The translations under genes and the position numbers were made by a program. The notes under the pieces are model-generated. The model was not told where the DNA came from. It did not search any database and saw only the letters and a list, made by a program, of their open reading frames with translations. This document shows, piece by piece, positions 54,611-64,000 of a stretch of 64,000 nt of DNA (its first letter is position 1; every line of letters begins with the position of its first letter). The stretch comes from Craspedostauros australis (Eukaryota > Bacillariophyta > Bacillariophyceae > Mastogloiales > Achnanthaceae). The stretch lies in the NCBI GenBank assembly GCA_026770025.1, contig JAMXDE010000003.1, positions 3,224,001 through 3,288,000 on the forward strand. Reading direction: 5' to 3'.

Positions 54611-55316
54611 GTTGCTTCCGTACGTGTATTAGTACGTACGAGCTATGGTACCATACGTACGAGTACGCTGGGTAGCATTGTGCCATGCGAGAAGGCATAC
54701 GCGCCGTCCGATCGAAGTCCTCCATTCGGAATCAACAGCTTGCAGACAGATAACCGTGCCGGCGTTGATCATCTGCCACACCGCATACCACAAGTGCCAA
54801 TAGTGAGTGTGGCGAACAGCAACGCAGATAACTCTCAGCACATTTCCATTACATATCAGATAGACCGCCGATGATGATCCAACGAACCAGGCAGCGATGT
54901 CGTGAATGTGTTGTCATCGACGACATGTGTATGGTATCTCTATTCCTTCATTATAATTGCCGGTTGATTCCACGAGACAGTTACGTGCGTTGGGTCCAAC
55001 AACAAGTTGCGACGAATGCGAGCGGCCATGCTCAACAAGCGCGTCTCGACACTGTTTGGGATGTGTTGTGCGCCACATGATGTGCCGATCTTCGATGACT
55101 GCGATGACCGCTGGGCTTCTGGTTGATTGGGGCACTTGCGCGTCCGGGCACATCATACCAAACTCCCAAAGTGGTGGTGGGGGTCCATCCTCCTCCTTGA
55201 TTACGTGTGTTCGTGCGTATGTTTGCAGTTCGTTGTGTGATGGCAATGTCACCCTGGTGATGCAACAGATCGGTCTGACATTGTGTTCTTGTGGCCTGTG
55301 TCTGTGATGGTTGCAC
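54611..55316. other. convergent intergenic region
   Basis: About 700 bases between the LeuRS stop and the HSF-type stop. The palindrome TATGGTACCATA (54644-54655) and flanking CGTACG words lie 34 bases after the LeuRS stop and could fold into a hairpin. A minus-strand frame here (to 54914) is open but starts only in the upstream gene. Confidence 0.55.
54624..54669. repeat. palindrome-rich TACG/GTAC cluster after LeuRS
   Basis: The perfect 12-bp palindrome TATGGTACCATA is flanked on both sides by CGTACG, with further GTACGAGTACG on the right. This gives a potential stem-loop or cruciform just past the stop codon. Confidence 0.8.
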
Positions 55317-56945
55317 TTACGACTTTTTAGCTGCTGTCCGTGACGTTTGCTGTTTCTTTTTCTGTTGCTTTTTCTTCCGTGGAAGAGGTTGATTGCCTGT
55401 CGACGTCGAGACACCGCCATTCGGTTGTCCATCCAGCTGTCTTACGTTGCCATTGGCAACAGTACCAGCAGCAGCAGCGCTCGCAGCAATACCAGTCGCA
55501 ACGCCACTAGTAGCAACGCCACCAGTAGCAACGCCATTGTGACCGTTCTGTATCGCGAGCTGAGCGGACAGCTGCGCCATCTGCTCCGGCGAAAAGAGCT
55601 GCTTGCTGATCGGCACGACGCCCGGCAAGGTCGACGTGGACAGCTCCCTTGCATGCTTGAGGTAGGTCTCCCTCGTGTGCGTCTCATCCCACAGCAGGCT
55701 CTCGATGGCGTCTCCCACGATGTTGCGCGTGGCACGCTCGACCCCGTCATCGACCAGCGCCTTGAGCTGGTTGGGCTGAGCCGGCGGTTCCTTGTCGGCG
55801 TCGTTGCATTCGAGGTTGAGCTTTTCCGTGGTTATGGCCAAGGCGAGACTTCTGGATTCTATGGACGCCCGGCGGCTCATGCTGCGGTGCTCGCCACTAG
55901 AGTCGAGGCTGCCCCTTCTGTTGAGCGCGTGCATCTCGTTGAGCAGGGGCGCGGAGAGGGTCATCTGCACATCCTGTTCGAAGCCGATTCGCTGCCTTTG
56001 GGAGGTGGTCGAAGTCTCCGACTGCCTTCTGAGGTGGGTGGGCGACAGCCTGCGCTTGGGGTTGCTGTCGGCGGTGTTGGTCTGCGAGGCCATGGAATCA
56101 TCGCTGAGGGAGAGCTCGATCTTCGCCCTGTCGGGTATGACGGACATGCGGACCTCCGTGGGGCTCTGGCCGTACTTCATGGCCATGTAGCTGCGGCTGC
56201 CCTTGTGGAACTGGGGGTGTCGGAAGACCTGTATGCCGGAGCAGACCGATGTGTTCTCATCGTCGGAGCCATCGTCGATCCGCGTGAATCCCCAGTCATG
56301 GACGAGTTCCAGGAACTCCTCGAAGGACTCCACCGTGAAGTGCTGTCGCATGACCTCCTCGGCGAACTCCTTGGACCTCATGGCGAAGAACTTGCCGTCG
56401 GGCAGGAAGGTGACGATGTCGCGGTTGCTGGGGTCGAGCAGCAGGGTCATGAGGACTTCTGGGAAGGGATGGTGCTTGCCATCATCGCCGTCCCCGTTGC
56501 GCGTGGCGTGATGACCGTTGGCGTTGCCGCCGCGATTGCGAGTTCTGCTGATATCCCTGTCCTTGGTGGACACGGAGACCGCCGTGGAGGATGACGAGGA
56601 TGGCACCAGCCTGTTCCTGGGAGGTGTGGAGGAGCGCATGCCATTGTCTTCATCGTGCGAGCTCACGTAGCCGTCGCCGTGGCTGATCTGCGCGATGCTG
56701 AGGTCGGATGCGTCGCTGCACTGGGTCGCCGCTTCCGCCAGCGGACCCAGCTGACTTGTCGCGGCGAGGATCAGCGCGGAAAGACCGCTATGCACGGGCA
56801 TCTTGGCAGGTTCCGGGTCGGTGAAGGCCACGCTGTGCCTCTGCGAGCGTCTCGAGGTCTTGTGCTGCTCCTTGTCGAAGGAGATGGACGGGATCTGTGA
56901 GCTTGCGCCCGTGCCATCCCCACTCTTTTGCGCCATTGTCATCAT
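55317..56945 (-). CDS. HSF-type DNA-binding factor (divergent)
   Basis: A single-exon protein of 542 residues from the first ATG (56945); in-frame ATGs at 56942 and 56936 are alternatives. The DNA-binding region, about residues 160-258, follows the heat-shock-factor fold: HPFPEVLMTLLLDPSNRDIV, then FLPDGKFFAMRSKEF, then VESFEEFLELVHDWGFTRI, then GIQVFRHPQFHKG. The WGF-x-R and H/FRHPxFxKG positions are those of HSFs, but the recognition helix is unlike animal HSF1. Diatoms have a large HSF family of this kind. The N-terminus is Ser/Asp-rich; after the domain is a disordered Ser/Arg-rich region, a helical stretch, and a Lys/Gln-rich tail (RKKKQQKKKQQTSRTAAKKS). The stop TAA sits inside a perfect splice-donor word, GTAAGT, so a further 3' exon cannot be excluded. 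Confidence 0.83.
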   Translation of the reverse strand: MMTMAQKSGDGTGASSQIPSISFDKEQHKTSRRSQRHSVAFTDPEPAKMPVHSGLSALILAATSQLGPLAEAATQCSDASDLSIAQISHGDGYVSSHDEDNGMRSSTPPRNRLVPSSSSSTAVSVSTKDRDISRTRNRGGNANGHHATRNGDGDDGKHHPFPEVLMTLLLDPSNRDIVTFLPDGKFFAMRSKEFAEEVMRQHFTVESFEEFLELVHDWGFTRIDDGSDDENTSVCSGIQVFRHPQFHKGSRSYMAMKYGQSPTEVRMSVIPDRAKIELSLSDDSMASQTNTADSNPKRRLSPTHLRRQSETSTTSQRQRIGFEQDVQMTLSAPLLNEMHALNRRGSLDSSGEHRSMSRRASIESRSLALAITTEKLNLECNDADKEPPAQPNQLKALVDDGVERATRNIVGDAIESLLWDETHTRETYLKHARELSTSTLPGVVPISKQLFSPEQMAQLSAQLAIQNGHNGVATGGVATSGVATGIAASAAAAGTVANGNVRQLDGQPNGGVSTSTGNQPLPRKKKQQKKKQQTSRTAAKKS

Positions 56946-56990
56946 TCCGTTGTCTGACAACAGTGCGAGTTTGTATTGTGAAGTACTGGT

Positions 56991-57056
56991 ATGTGCGTAT
57001 GTGCGTATGTGCGTATGTGCGTATGTGCGTATGTGCGTATGTGCGTATGTGCGTAT
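56991..57056. repeat. 8-bp minisatellite GTGCGTAT, about eight copies
   Basis: Perfect 8-bp units repeat head to tail immediately upstream of the HSF-type gene, within 46-111 bases of its start codon. Confidence 0.97.
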
Positions 57057-58717
57057 GGTATGTATTGTATGGTAGGTATGCTATCGTGTTGGATCGTGTC
57101 GGAGCCCCCAGGGGGTGGTCGATGGATGTGAAAGCAGGACGCCGAGATGAAGGACGCGCCGAGTGAAGAACAAACGTTGCTCTATGTTTGGCAGTGCTGT
57201 CAAAGTGCGATGATGTGATCAGATCTGCACTGCGCTGCTCTGCAACTGCTCTGTTCGACTGTCCTGCGTGTTGTCGCTTGCTGCTCCCTGATGGTTTCGA
57301 TGTTCTGGACGAGAAATCAGGCGACGCCAAAGAGTCGCAGAGAGCAGAGCAGAGCAGAAACAGGAGGAGGAAGAAGTCAACAGGCCAGGATGTCTTCCAT
57401 CACGCGATCTGGTTGGCCACCGAAACGAGAGAAGGGTCTTTGGCACATCAACCACATCAACCACATCAACCACATCAACAACGACCACAACCACCACAGA
57501 AAAGAGGCACAAAGAAAACACAGAGACACAAAGTCTTCCACGCAAATACACATACTACTCTCTGACGCGTACTCAACGAGCACACGTATTCGTCCCTTGT
57601 GGTAGTACGCAAGTGTTGACCCCGCTGTTCCACGGTGAGACAACAACAACTACCGCGCTGATGTTGATGGGTCACAACACAAAATCGTGAGACCTCCAAG
57701 TTCTTCCATGGCAGGGTCACAATGACTTCAATCGACAAAATGAAATCGGAACCCCAAGTTGCACACGTGTTTGCATACGACACGATTTTGATACAATCCA
57801 CCCTCTGATTGATGTCGCATCGGTCGATCGCAGGACATATCGCTTGTTAGAGCAATGGCCCTCCCGGACACCTTTGTTCCACGAACGCCAACTTCTCTGG
57901 TTGGGCGTGTTTTTGGCGATAAAGTGTGTGGAGTCGTATCGTGAGTCGCTTTTCGATCCCAATCACCCATTCAGCTGTCGTCGTTCAGTGTGCTCGCAGC
58001 AGCACCCAGCACAACAACAACAACAACGGCTGCAGGGCGCACTGGCACAGTTCTGCTCTTGCATTGGGGACATGCTACCTTCTCGACTCTATTCTTGTGC
58101 ATGCATGGATGGTGTAGGTACGAGTTATAGTTTCGAACAAACACTGTCAATTGGAGATGGTCTCCTTCAAGTAATAGTACCAGTACTTGTTGTTGTCGTT
58201 GTTGTTGTTGTTGCACTTGAAGCTGGAGGTTGCGGTGGCGATGGCGCAGCGATGGCGCAGTGATGGCGTGTGTGGAAATGGACCTCCCCAATCAAGACCA
58301 AACAACAAAGAGATCGTCACACCCACGTCATCTACATCAAGACGATAACGAGAACTGTTCTGGAGTAGTCCAACGGGTCGTACGTTAATCGTGTTTGATT
58401 GCTGATGTGTCAACCAAAGGGCTTGCATAGTCCTGATGGATCCTTTTGTTCTTCGTCTGATCGAGATTCGCATTTTCTTGGTCAGATACCAACACGTCTC
58501 GCCTCCTTTTCTCGTGTTGACATTCAAAGATCGTGCCCCAACTTCCCTCCCCTGTGTCCTTCTCTTGGATCCGTAGGCAAAGACAGGAGAGGGAGGGGGC
58601 TGGAGAGAGAATTGCGAGGAGTGCTTGGAAGCGTCACAACACAAAGAAGCCACAAAGCCGCAAAGCAAGAAAGAAAGAAGGAAGGAACGAATCAACGACC
58701 AAACACCTGCTGCAAAG
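57057..58717. promoter_or_regulatory. divergent intergenic region between HSF-type and peroxidase genes
   Basis: About 1.7 kb between diverging starts. It contains GTATGGTA-like words at 57054-57080, the 9-bp repeat at 57444-57479 and GTT/CAA runs near 58012-58025 and 58195-58212. Short frames on both strands show no protein character. Confidence 0.45.
57444..57479. repeat. 9-bp tandem repeat CACATCAAC, four copies
   Basis: Four perfect 9-bp units in the intergenic region. Confidence 0.95.
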
Positions 58718-59925
58718 ATGAACGTTTCTCGAACCGCAACATCCGTGAGTCCACGCGTGCTGCCACTGTGCTGCCATCATAGCGACAATGATGGTCTTGG
58801 GATGAATGTGACGAAGTGACGGAGGAAAAAGGAAATGATTCGGTGCAGTTGATCGTGCGAACTCCTCTTGTGGGGCAGTGACATGCTCCATCCGTTTTCT
58901 CCCAAGCGATCTCACCTTCTGGTTCCTTGGTTGGCAATCCTCGCATTTGCATGCACCCATACGCACACCCGTGCGTACATCTTGACCACATGAATGAACA
59001 GACGCTGGCACCAGCAGCCGCACTCGCGTCTGTGACGCTGTACGCCACCATGAACAGCGCCCAGGCCGAGGCTGTGGATTTGAACAAGGTCCGCGAATCC
59101 ATCGTTGACGTCATCGAAACGGAAAGCGAGAAGCGCGGCGACGGGACATCCCTTGCCGGCACCTACATCCGCCTGGCATGGCACTGCAGCGGGACGTACC
59201 AGAAGAAGGACAACTCCGGTGGGTCCAATGGCGCCAAGATGCGATTCCATCCCGAGGCCAACTACGGCAGCAACGCCGGACTTGACGTGGCACGCCAGTC
59301 GTTGGAGCCCATCAAGGCCAAGTTCCCCGAAATGACCTACGCCGATCTGTACACCTACGCCGGCGTCGTAGCCGTTGAAGAGAGCGGCGGTCCTGTCATT
59401 CCGTTTTCGACCGGCCGCTCGGATGCGGTCGACGGGGCCACGTCCGATCCCAACGACCGTCTCCCCGAAGCAGACAAGGGATCCCGCAAGGGCACCATCG
59501 AGCACGTGCGGGAGATCTTCGGTCGCATGGGACTCAATGATCAAGAAATCGTGGCTCTGCTCGGAGCGCATGCCATGGGACGTTGCCATACCGACCGATC
59601 CGGATACTGGGGACCATGGACGAACGCAGAAACGACCTTCTCCAACGAGTACTACCGCTTGCTGCTGGAGGAGCGTTGGTCTCCCAAGATCACCCACAAC
59701 GGCAAGCCTTGGACTGGACCCGATCAGTACGAAGATGCCACGGGCAATCTCATGATGTTGCCAGCTGACATTATCCTCATCGCTGACCCCACCTTCAAGA
59801 AATGGGTCGAAGCATATGCCAAGGATGAAGACCTCTTCTTCAAGGACTTCGCCAAGGCATTTGCCAAGCTCCTCAGTTTGGGAGTTCCTGTGGCAGCCAC
59901 AAAGGCGTGGTATCAATTTTGGTAG
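58718..59925 (+). CDS. class I haem peroxidase (ascorbate/cytochrome c peroxidase type) with presequence
   Basis: Exons are 58718-58744 and 59002-59925 (intron 257 bp, donor GTGAGT, acceptor GAACAG); both junctions are phase 0 and the total is 317 codons (316 residues). It should reduce hydrogen peroxide using a haem. The distal pocket is [11 protein letters not shown] with Arg66, Trp69 and His70; the proximal segment [11 protein letters not shown] holds the haem-ligand His. SGYWGPWT includes the tryptophan that forms the radical in cytochrome c peroxidase. The tail [19 protein letters not shown] resembles cytochrome c peroxidase more than plant ascorbate peroxidase, so the electron donor is uncertain. 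The nine-residue first exon plus [22 protein letters not shown] makes a hydrophobic presequence ending in an A-x-A site. That suggests delivery to an organelle or the secretory route; which one is not clear. Confidence 0.92.
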
Positions 59926-60889
59926 GGCAGAGCCGAGCCGAGTACTCATTGAGTAGACTGAAGCAATTGGAGTGAATCTTGCCTGCAGAAGCGCGGAATG
60001 GAACGGTGCGATTGTGATTTTGAAGCAACCGCCATGGAGTTGGGAGCAGTGAAACGCAGCGACGGCGCAACGCAGCAACTTGCACGACATCCGTCTTGGC
60101 GTGATCAACAAGGTTGAAGCAGCTTTGAAGACACTCACACACCAAGAGCAAACAGGAACGTGTCTGACTCGAACCGCAGATCGTGTGCACAAACGCTGAG
60201 AACTGTTTGTGGTTGCAGAGCAGTGTGATAGCAGACACGGTCCTACACGACCAACCGACGACTGTGCTCGGAGCTGTACCACTTCAAGCAAGTATTAGTA
60301 AGCATATTGTTTGCTCCGGACTTGTGTATGGCAGTCTGGGCGTGCTCGGATGATCTATCATCACATGTATGAGTCACGAATACATTCATGTTAGTCACGG
60401 ATACCACCTGAGCGATGTTGGTTGGTCAGGAACGGTACGATTATTGGTATCTTCCTACCTTCTTCGTCAACATTAGGGAGATATCGCATGTAAAATGAAG
60501 CCACCCCTGGAACCTGTCGTGGTGACAACTAGTGGGGAGCTCTCCCCAAATGTTCGCGTTCGCGTTGAATCTTGGAGGGACTAAAATAATCAAATTAATC
60601 ATACACTGACGTCATCAATACTGTCTAGCCTAATCTATGCTGTTGAGTAGCCTTCCTCGGTGGAAGACTATGACAACAGGAAGTTCCTTCCTCTCCACTT
60701 GTTGTTTCCATTCACAGCAAACAAAAATGAATGCTCAACGCTTCCACATGCATGTTCGTGCTTGTTGGTATCACTGCCTACTGTTCCGTTTCCGTGTTTC
60801 TGTCATACAGGTCATATGTAGCACTTGCCTTGTATGTGTTCCCACTCTAGACTTCCCCAAAGCACAGCCCCAACCCTCCTCCATCCCCA
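59926..60889. other. intergenic region
   Basis: About 960 bases between the peroxidase and the first retroelement remnant. No gene is supportable; a long minus-strand frame is the shadow of the peroxidase. Confidence 0.45.
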
Positions 60890-61162
60890 GACCGCTTCCG
60901 GCCCATCCACTGGCAGGCAGAGGTGATCCACGAGCTATGGCACATGATGCTGCAACAGCGGTCTAGTCGGAACCACGCGCTTCACGAGGAAGGAGAGCGC
61001 GATGTGATGTCCCAGCGCATGGGATTTTACTTCCAAACACTCCAAGAGCTGCCACCATGGCCCATCCCCACCCACCTTTGCCAGCTCGCCCTGCAGGTCC
61101 CAACGTCGGAGCCACGACAGGCAGAATGGCTGTTCACTCTGCTAATAATAATAACTCAGTGA
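60890..61162 (+). pseudogene. probable retroelement C-terminal remnant
   Basis: A frame without its own ATG encodes HWQAEVIHELWHMMLQQRSS followed by NHALHEEGERD and a helical segment, ending at a stop at 61160-61162. The W-x-R-N-x-x-L-H-E pattern resembles the last segment of diatom non-LTR retroelement polyproteins, which usually follows the RNase H and zinc-finger parts. It is opposite in strand to the larger remnant next to it. It is short, so the call is tentative. Confidence 0.4.
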
Positions 61163-61248
61163 TTACATCATAGATGTGCCTCAAGGCTTTACCCTCGCCG
61201 CCGCCGGCCCCGTAGGACCAGGCTTTGAGCGAGCTGTCAAGTTGCCAC

Positions 61249-64000
61249 TCATCCTATTCCCAGCCATGCTGCCATGGCCTGCCATTCTGCCTGCATAGAT
61301 CGAGCCCTGCGTCTGGCCTTCACTGCCACTTGTACCGCCGTCATAGAGTGCACCCACTGCTGCATTTGCAGCTCGGTATCATACTCAATATTCCAGCCGT
61401 CCCTGAGCAGGTGAAGCTCCGATGCCGTCATGTCGTTGCTCGTGCTCTGTTGCATCCATTGCACCTGTCAGCGCAGGTCCTTCATCATTGGATGCTGATC
61501 CGCGTCATGTACTTTTTCGTTCCTGGCAATCCAAACCGTCCACGGTACTTTCCAGATCCACCGCACCATCTCTCGCGCCCCACGCTCTCGCGTCTGGATA
61601 TATGCACTCGTTCGTTGTCATCCACTGTGTCTGCTGGCGGACTCAATCCCGATGGATGAAACCAAGCAGGAGGGGGTACCAACCGATGTAACTTTGCGGC
61701 CCATCCACTCGGAGCTTTCGCCTCCATTTCACCAGCCCCACTCTCATATTTCGCACCAGTCGCGGACATGTGCCTATCCGCACCATGCGGTCGAGAAGTT
61801 CTGACGTAGAGGTCTGCCAGGCTTCCTGGTGTTCGCTACAGCGGAGCACATGCATCGTCGTCTCGTCCTGCTGGCAGAACTGACACTTCGGCGTCTCTCA
61901 CTGACCAACCTGGTGCAGCTTCTTGTTGACTCCGACGAAGCCTGATGACCACTTCGAGACAAACTTTGCCACCTCTTTGTTCTTCTTGGCCGCGCGCGTC
62001 TTCTTGTATGTGTACCAGTCCACCTGTGTCAGTTGATCTTCGTCCCACTGGAACTTTGATGCCCAATAGGTAGCTGCGTTGGCAGACTGCAGCAGCTCGT
62101 GGAGCTCCTTCGCGTCCACATGCGAGTAGTCGGCGTTGCGGAGACGTAACCTCCATCTGTTTGTAGACGTGTGCCACCTTTTCACCCAACGTCGGTTCTC
62201 TGTCAGGCCCCAGAACTGCTTGGCGTGGTCGTCGACTACTATGTTGAGTTTCTCCAGCGTTGTCAGTTGCTTGCCAGTGTCATCCTGGTGGCCTTTCACC
62301 CACTTCCAGTGCAGTATCGCCAGAATCCTGTGCCGCAGCTCTCGAATCTCAGCCAGGACATCCCAGTCGCGTTGGCCCGGGCGTAGTCCATCCTCTTGGG
62401 CCTGTAACATCGCCTGCTTGCCGTCAAGTGCAATGGTAATCGCACACGAGGCGTCCAGACCTCGCATCCTGGCTATCACGGTAAGCGACGCCCAGATTCC
62501 CGCGAGTTTGCTTCTGTAAGCACTTTGCACTTCGGACGGGCCCGGGACGAACGTCTGGCACGTCATGCTTGCCGTCGTCGCCTCGTCGTACAGAATAGAA
62601 GCCGCGGTCCCTCTGGAATCTTTGAATGATCCGTCACTCACCACGAGCAGCTGGGATCTCCGTGCAGCGCACTCGGCCTCCTCGAGACTCAGTTCGCCTT
62701 GCAGATTCTCCACTGGGTCGCAGGGTTCTTCGCGCTCATCGATCGACTGTGCCAATCCGACGAAGCCGTCCCACATCATGCCGGTTTCCGTGAGAGTCAC
62801 CGAGACACGTTTGGCTCCTGTTGGGAGACTGTCTGCTGTCCCTCGCCAAGAGTAGAGCTGCCTGCGGGTTCTGCTGTTTCGACGAAGCGAATATTGCTGT
62901 AGGGGCTGTGTCCCCATGTTGAATATATCGTGGCCGTAGGTATCCTTCCACCACCGCCAGGACCCATCGTCGCGGTACCACCTACCGAGCGGCTCGTGCA
63001 GGAGAAGGCCTCGAAAACACATGGACTTGCACCAGTGTTGCCATTCTCGCCACCATCCACTTGGTAGTCGCTCCAGCTGGTTGGCCCAGCTCTTGGGTAT
63101 GCAAGACGCCATGGTGCCGTCGTGAGCCTCGCCGAGTATCCTTGTGCTGTTGGCCGATACAATGTCGGACAAGCGTAGCACTCCCAACTTCTGGCGCACC
63201 ATGATCAGGTGACAGAGCTGTGCTCCTTTGATGCTTTGTTCCAGCCAGATATCCGTGAGGAAGCTGTCTCCTTCCCATTGGACCTTCGCTGTCGTCGTCG
63301 TCTCGTAAATCCGGATGCTGGTGTCTTGGAGTTGTTGCCATAGCCCCGTCACCCAGCACTGTGTGGCACAGTGGCCCACACTGTCGAAGGGGTACTGGAA
63401 AATAGATCTGCCCGTTCCCAGCTCTTCCTTGAGTGCCAGAATAGAGCATTCAATCATCTTTCCTGTCTTGGTTCCTCGATGCACCTCATCAAATGCAAGC
63501 TGTATTTGTGAAATCAGCTGGGCATTGGCCGGGTTAATGATTCCCAACCTGCCAAGCGAGGTTGTGCCGTACACAAGGGCCCGTGGGAAGTTCCTGGACA
63601 CTCCCATTTTTGGAAGTGACGCCAGCAGCACCGGAGCCATGACTCGTCGCCATTGTTGTCTGGAAAGCTGCGTCATCGGCAGGGCATACTCGATCGTCTT
63701 CAGGAACCTCAGTGATAGCGCCGACTTAGCGTCTTCCAGTGATATCTGTGCTGTCCGCATTCTGCCTCCAAAATCCTCGGCCTTCGCTCGCATCCTCTGC
63801 ATCTGCTCTGTCTGGTCGCCGTCGAAATCAATGAACACTCCCAGTGTGAACAGGGGTTGGTCCATCGTCTTGTAGGGTATCTCTGGCCTGACACCATTTC
63901 CGTCCTCGATTTGGATGGTGGTGCAGGTGTCGACGTCCTTCCAGTCCCACTCGCCTTTGACGAACTTGGGCTGGATGGCCCACCAAGCTGACTTAGCAGG
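61249..64000 (-). pseudogene. decayed non-LTR-type retroelement polyprotein (RT end, RNase H, zinc finger)
   Basis: The frame is open from the window edge (64000) to an in-frame TGA at 61898-61900, 700 codons, so the start lies outside. The left part resembles the end of the reverse transcriptase of diatom elements (APVLLASLPKMGVSRNFPRA; TTSLGRLGIINPANAQ); the catalytic YxDD box is not in view. An RNase H domain follows: VVSDGSFKD, YRSKLAGIWASL, ITIALDGKQAML, WVKGHQDD and VVDDHAKQFW. The glutamate expected in YRAEL is Lys here. After the first stop the same frame continues with a CCHC-type finger (CQFC then HVLRC) to a second stop at 61643-61645, then a frameshift near 61565-61590, a third stop at 61468-61470, and conserved tail sequence to 61249. 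The copy is not functional. Confidence 0.85.

Noticed and set aside
54914-55316. Downstream minus-strand frame as a second exon of the HSF-type gene
   Set aside because: Open frame, but the nearest acceptors would make an intron of only about 15-20 bases and no later acceptor could be chosen with confidence. Left as a possibility only.
58912-60291. 459-codon minus-strand frame
   Set aside because: Mostly the antisense of the haem peroxidase; no protein family resemblance.
1-64000. tRNA, rRNA genes and CRISPR arrays
   Set aside because: I looked for B-box words (GGTTCGA) with matching stems and for direct repeats with unique spacers, and found none. The short tandem repeats have no spacers.

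Overview
The window is nuclear DNA from a eukaryotic microalga, most likely a diatom or close stramenopile. The reasons are: GT-AG introns with GTGAGT/GTAAGT donors; a large stand-alone COG3899-type ATPase and a divergent heat-shock-factor-type DNA-binding domain, both of kinds that are abundant in diatoms; an exonuclease with an ASAFAP-like (VQA|FAT) presequence, the signature of transport into complex red plastids; and a decayed non-LTR retroelement of the type seen in diatom genomes. No species is claimed.

Layout, left to right: the 3' part of S-adenosylmethionine synthetase (+, 2-553); a coiled-coil protein (-, 959-2129); a four-exon coiled-coil/poly-Q protein (+, 2581-7872); a small GcvH-like lipoyl-domain protein (+, 8359-8826); a zf-C3H1 (ZFC3H1/Red1-type) protein ending in leucine-rich repeats (+, 10069-14283); a CHCHD2-like twin CX9C protein with a 6-nt first coding exon (-, 14570-15247); a COG3899-type ATPase (+, 16381-20202); the Rab6-GEF subunit RIC1 (-, 20689-27906); an RGG/Q-rich protein with two LPAWMT motifs (-, 28590-31818); an adenylation-carrier-reductase enzyme (-, 32228-35971); an XRN-family 5'-3' exonuclease with a plastid-type presequence (-, 36746-40471); eRF1 (-, 41244-42617); a 180-bp satellite-like array that flips orientation (43738-45120); an AMPK gamma/SNF4 subunit (+, 45523-47046); an HPt phosphotransfer protein (-, 47950-49240); cytosolic leucyl-tRNA synthetase (+, 50641-54610); an HSF-type factor (-, 55317-56945); a class I haem peroxidase with a presequence (+, 58718-59925); and two retroelement remnants (60890-61162 and 61249-64000).

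Thirteen introns (136-910 bp) were placed by matching splice consensus, reading phase and protein similarity; in every spliced model the coding length is a multiple of three. The genes do not form one pathway. Loose themes are translation (LeuRS, eRF1), RNA processing or decay (zf-C3H1 protein, XRN, RGG protein), signalling (SNF4, HPt, ATPase, HSF) and one-carbon/redox metabolism (SAM synthetase, GcvH-like, peroxidase).

The most noteworthy items are the 180-bp array with a strand switch, the apparently plastid-directed XRN nuclease, the zf-C3H1-LRR fusion, the aminoadipate-reductase-like enzyme, and an over-represented 9-mer (GTATGGTAC) in non-coding DNA, often just past gene ends. All calls come from reading sequence by eye; no alignment or search was run.
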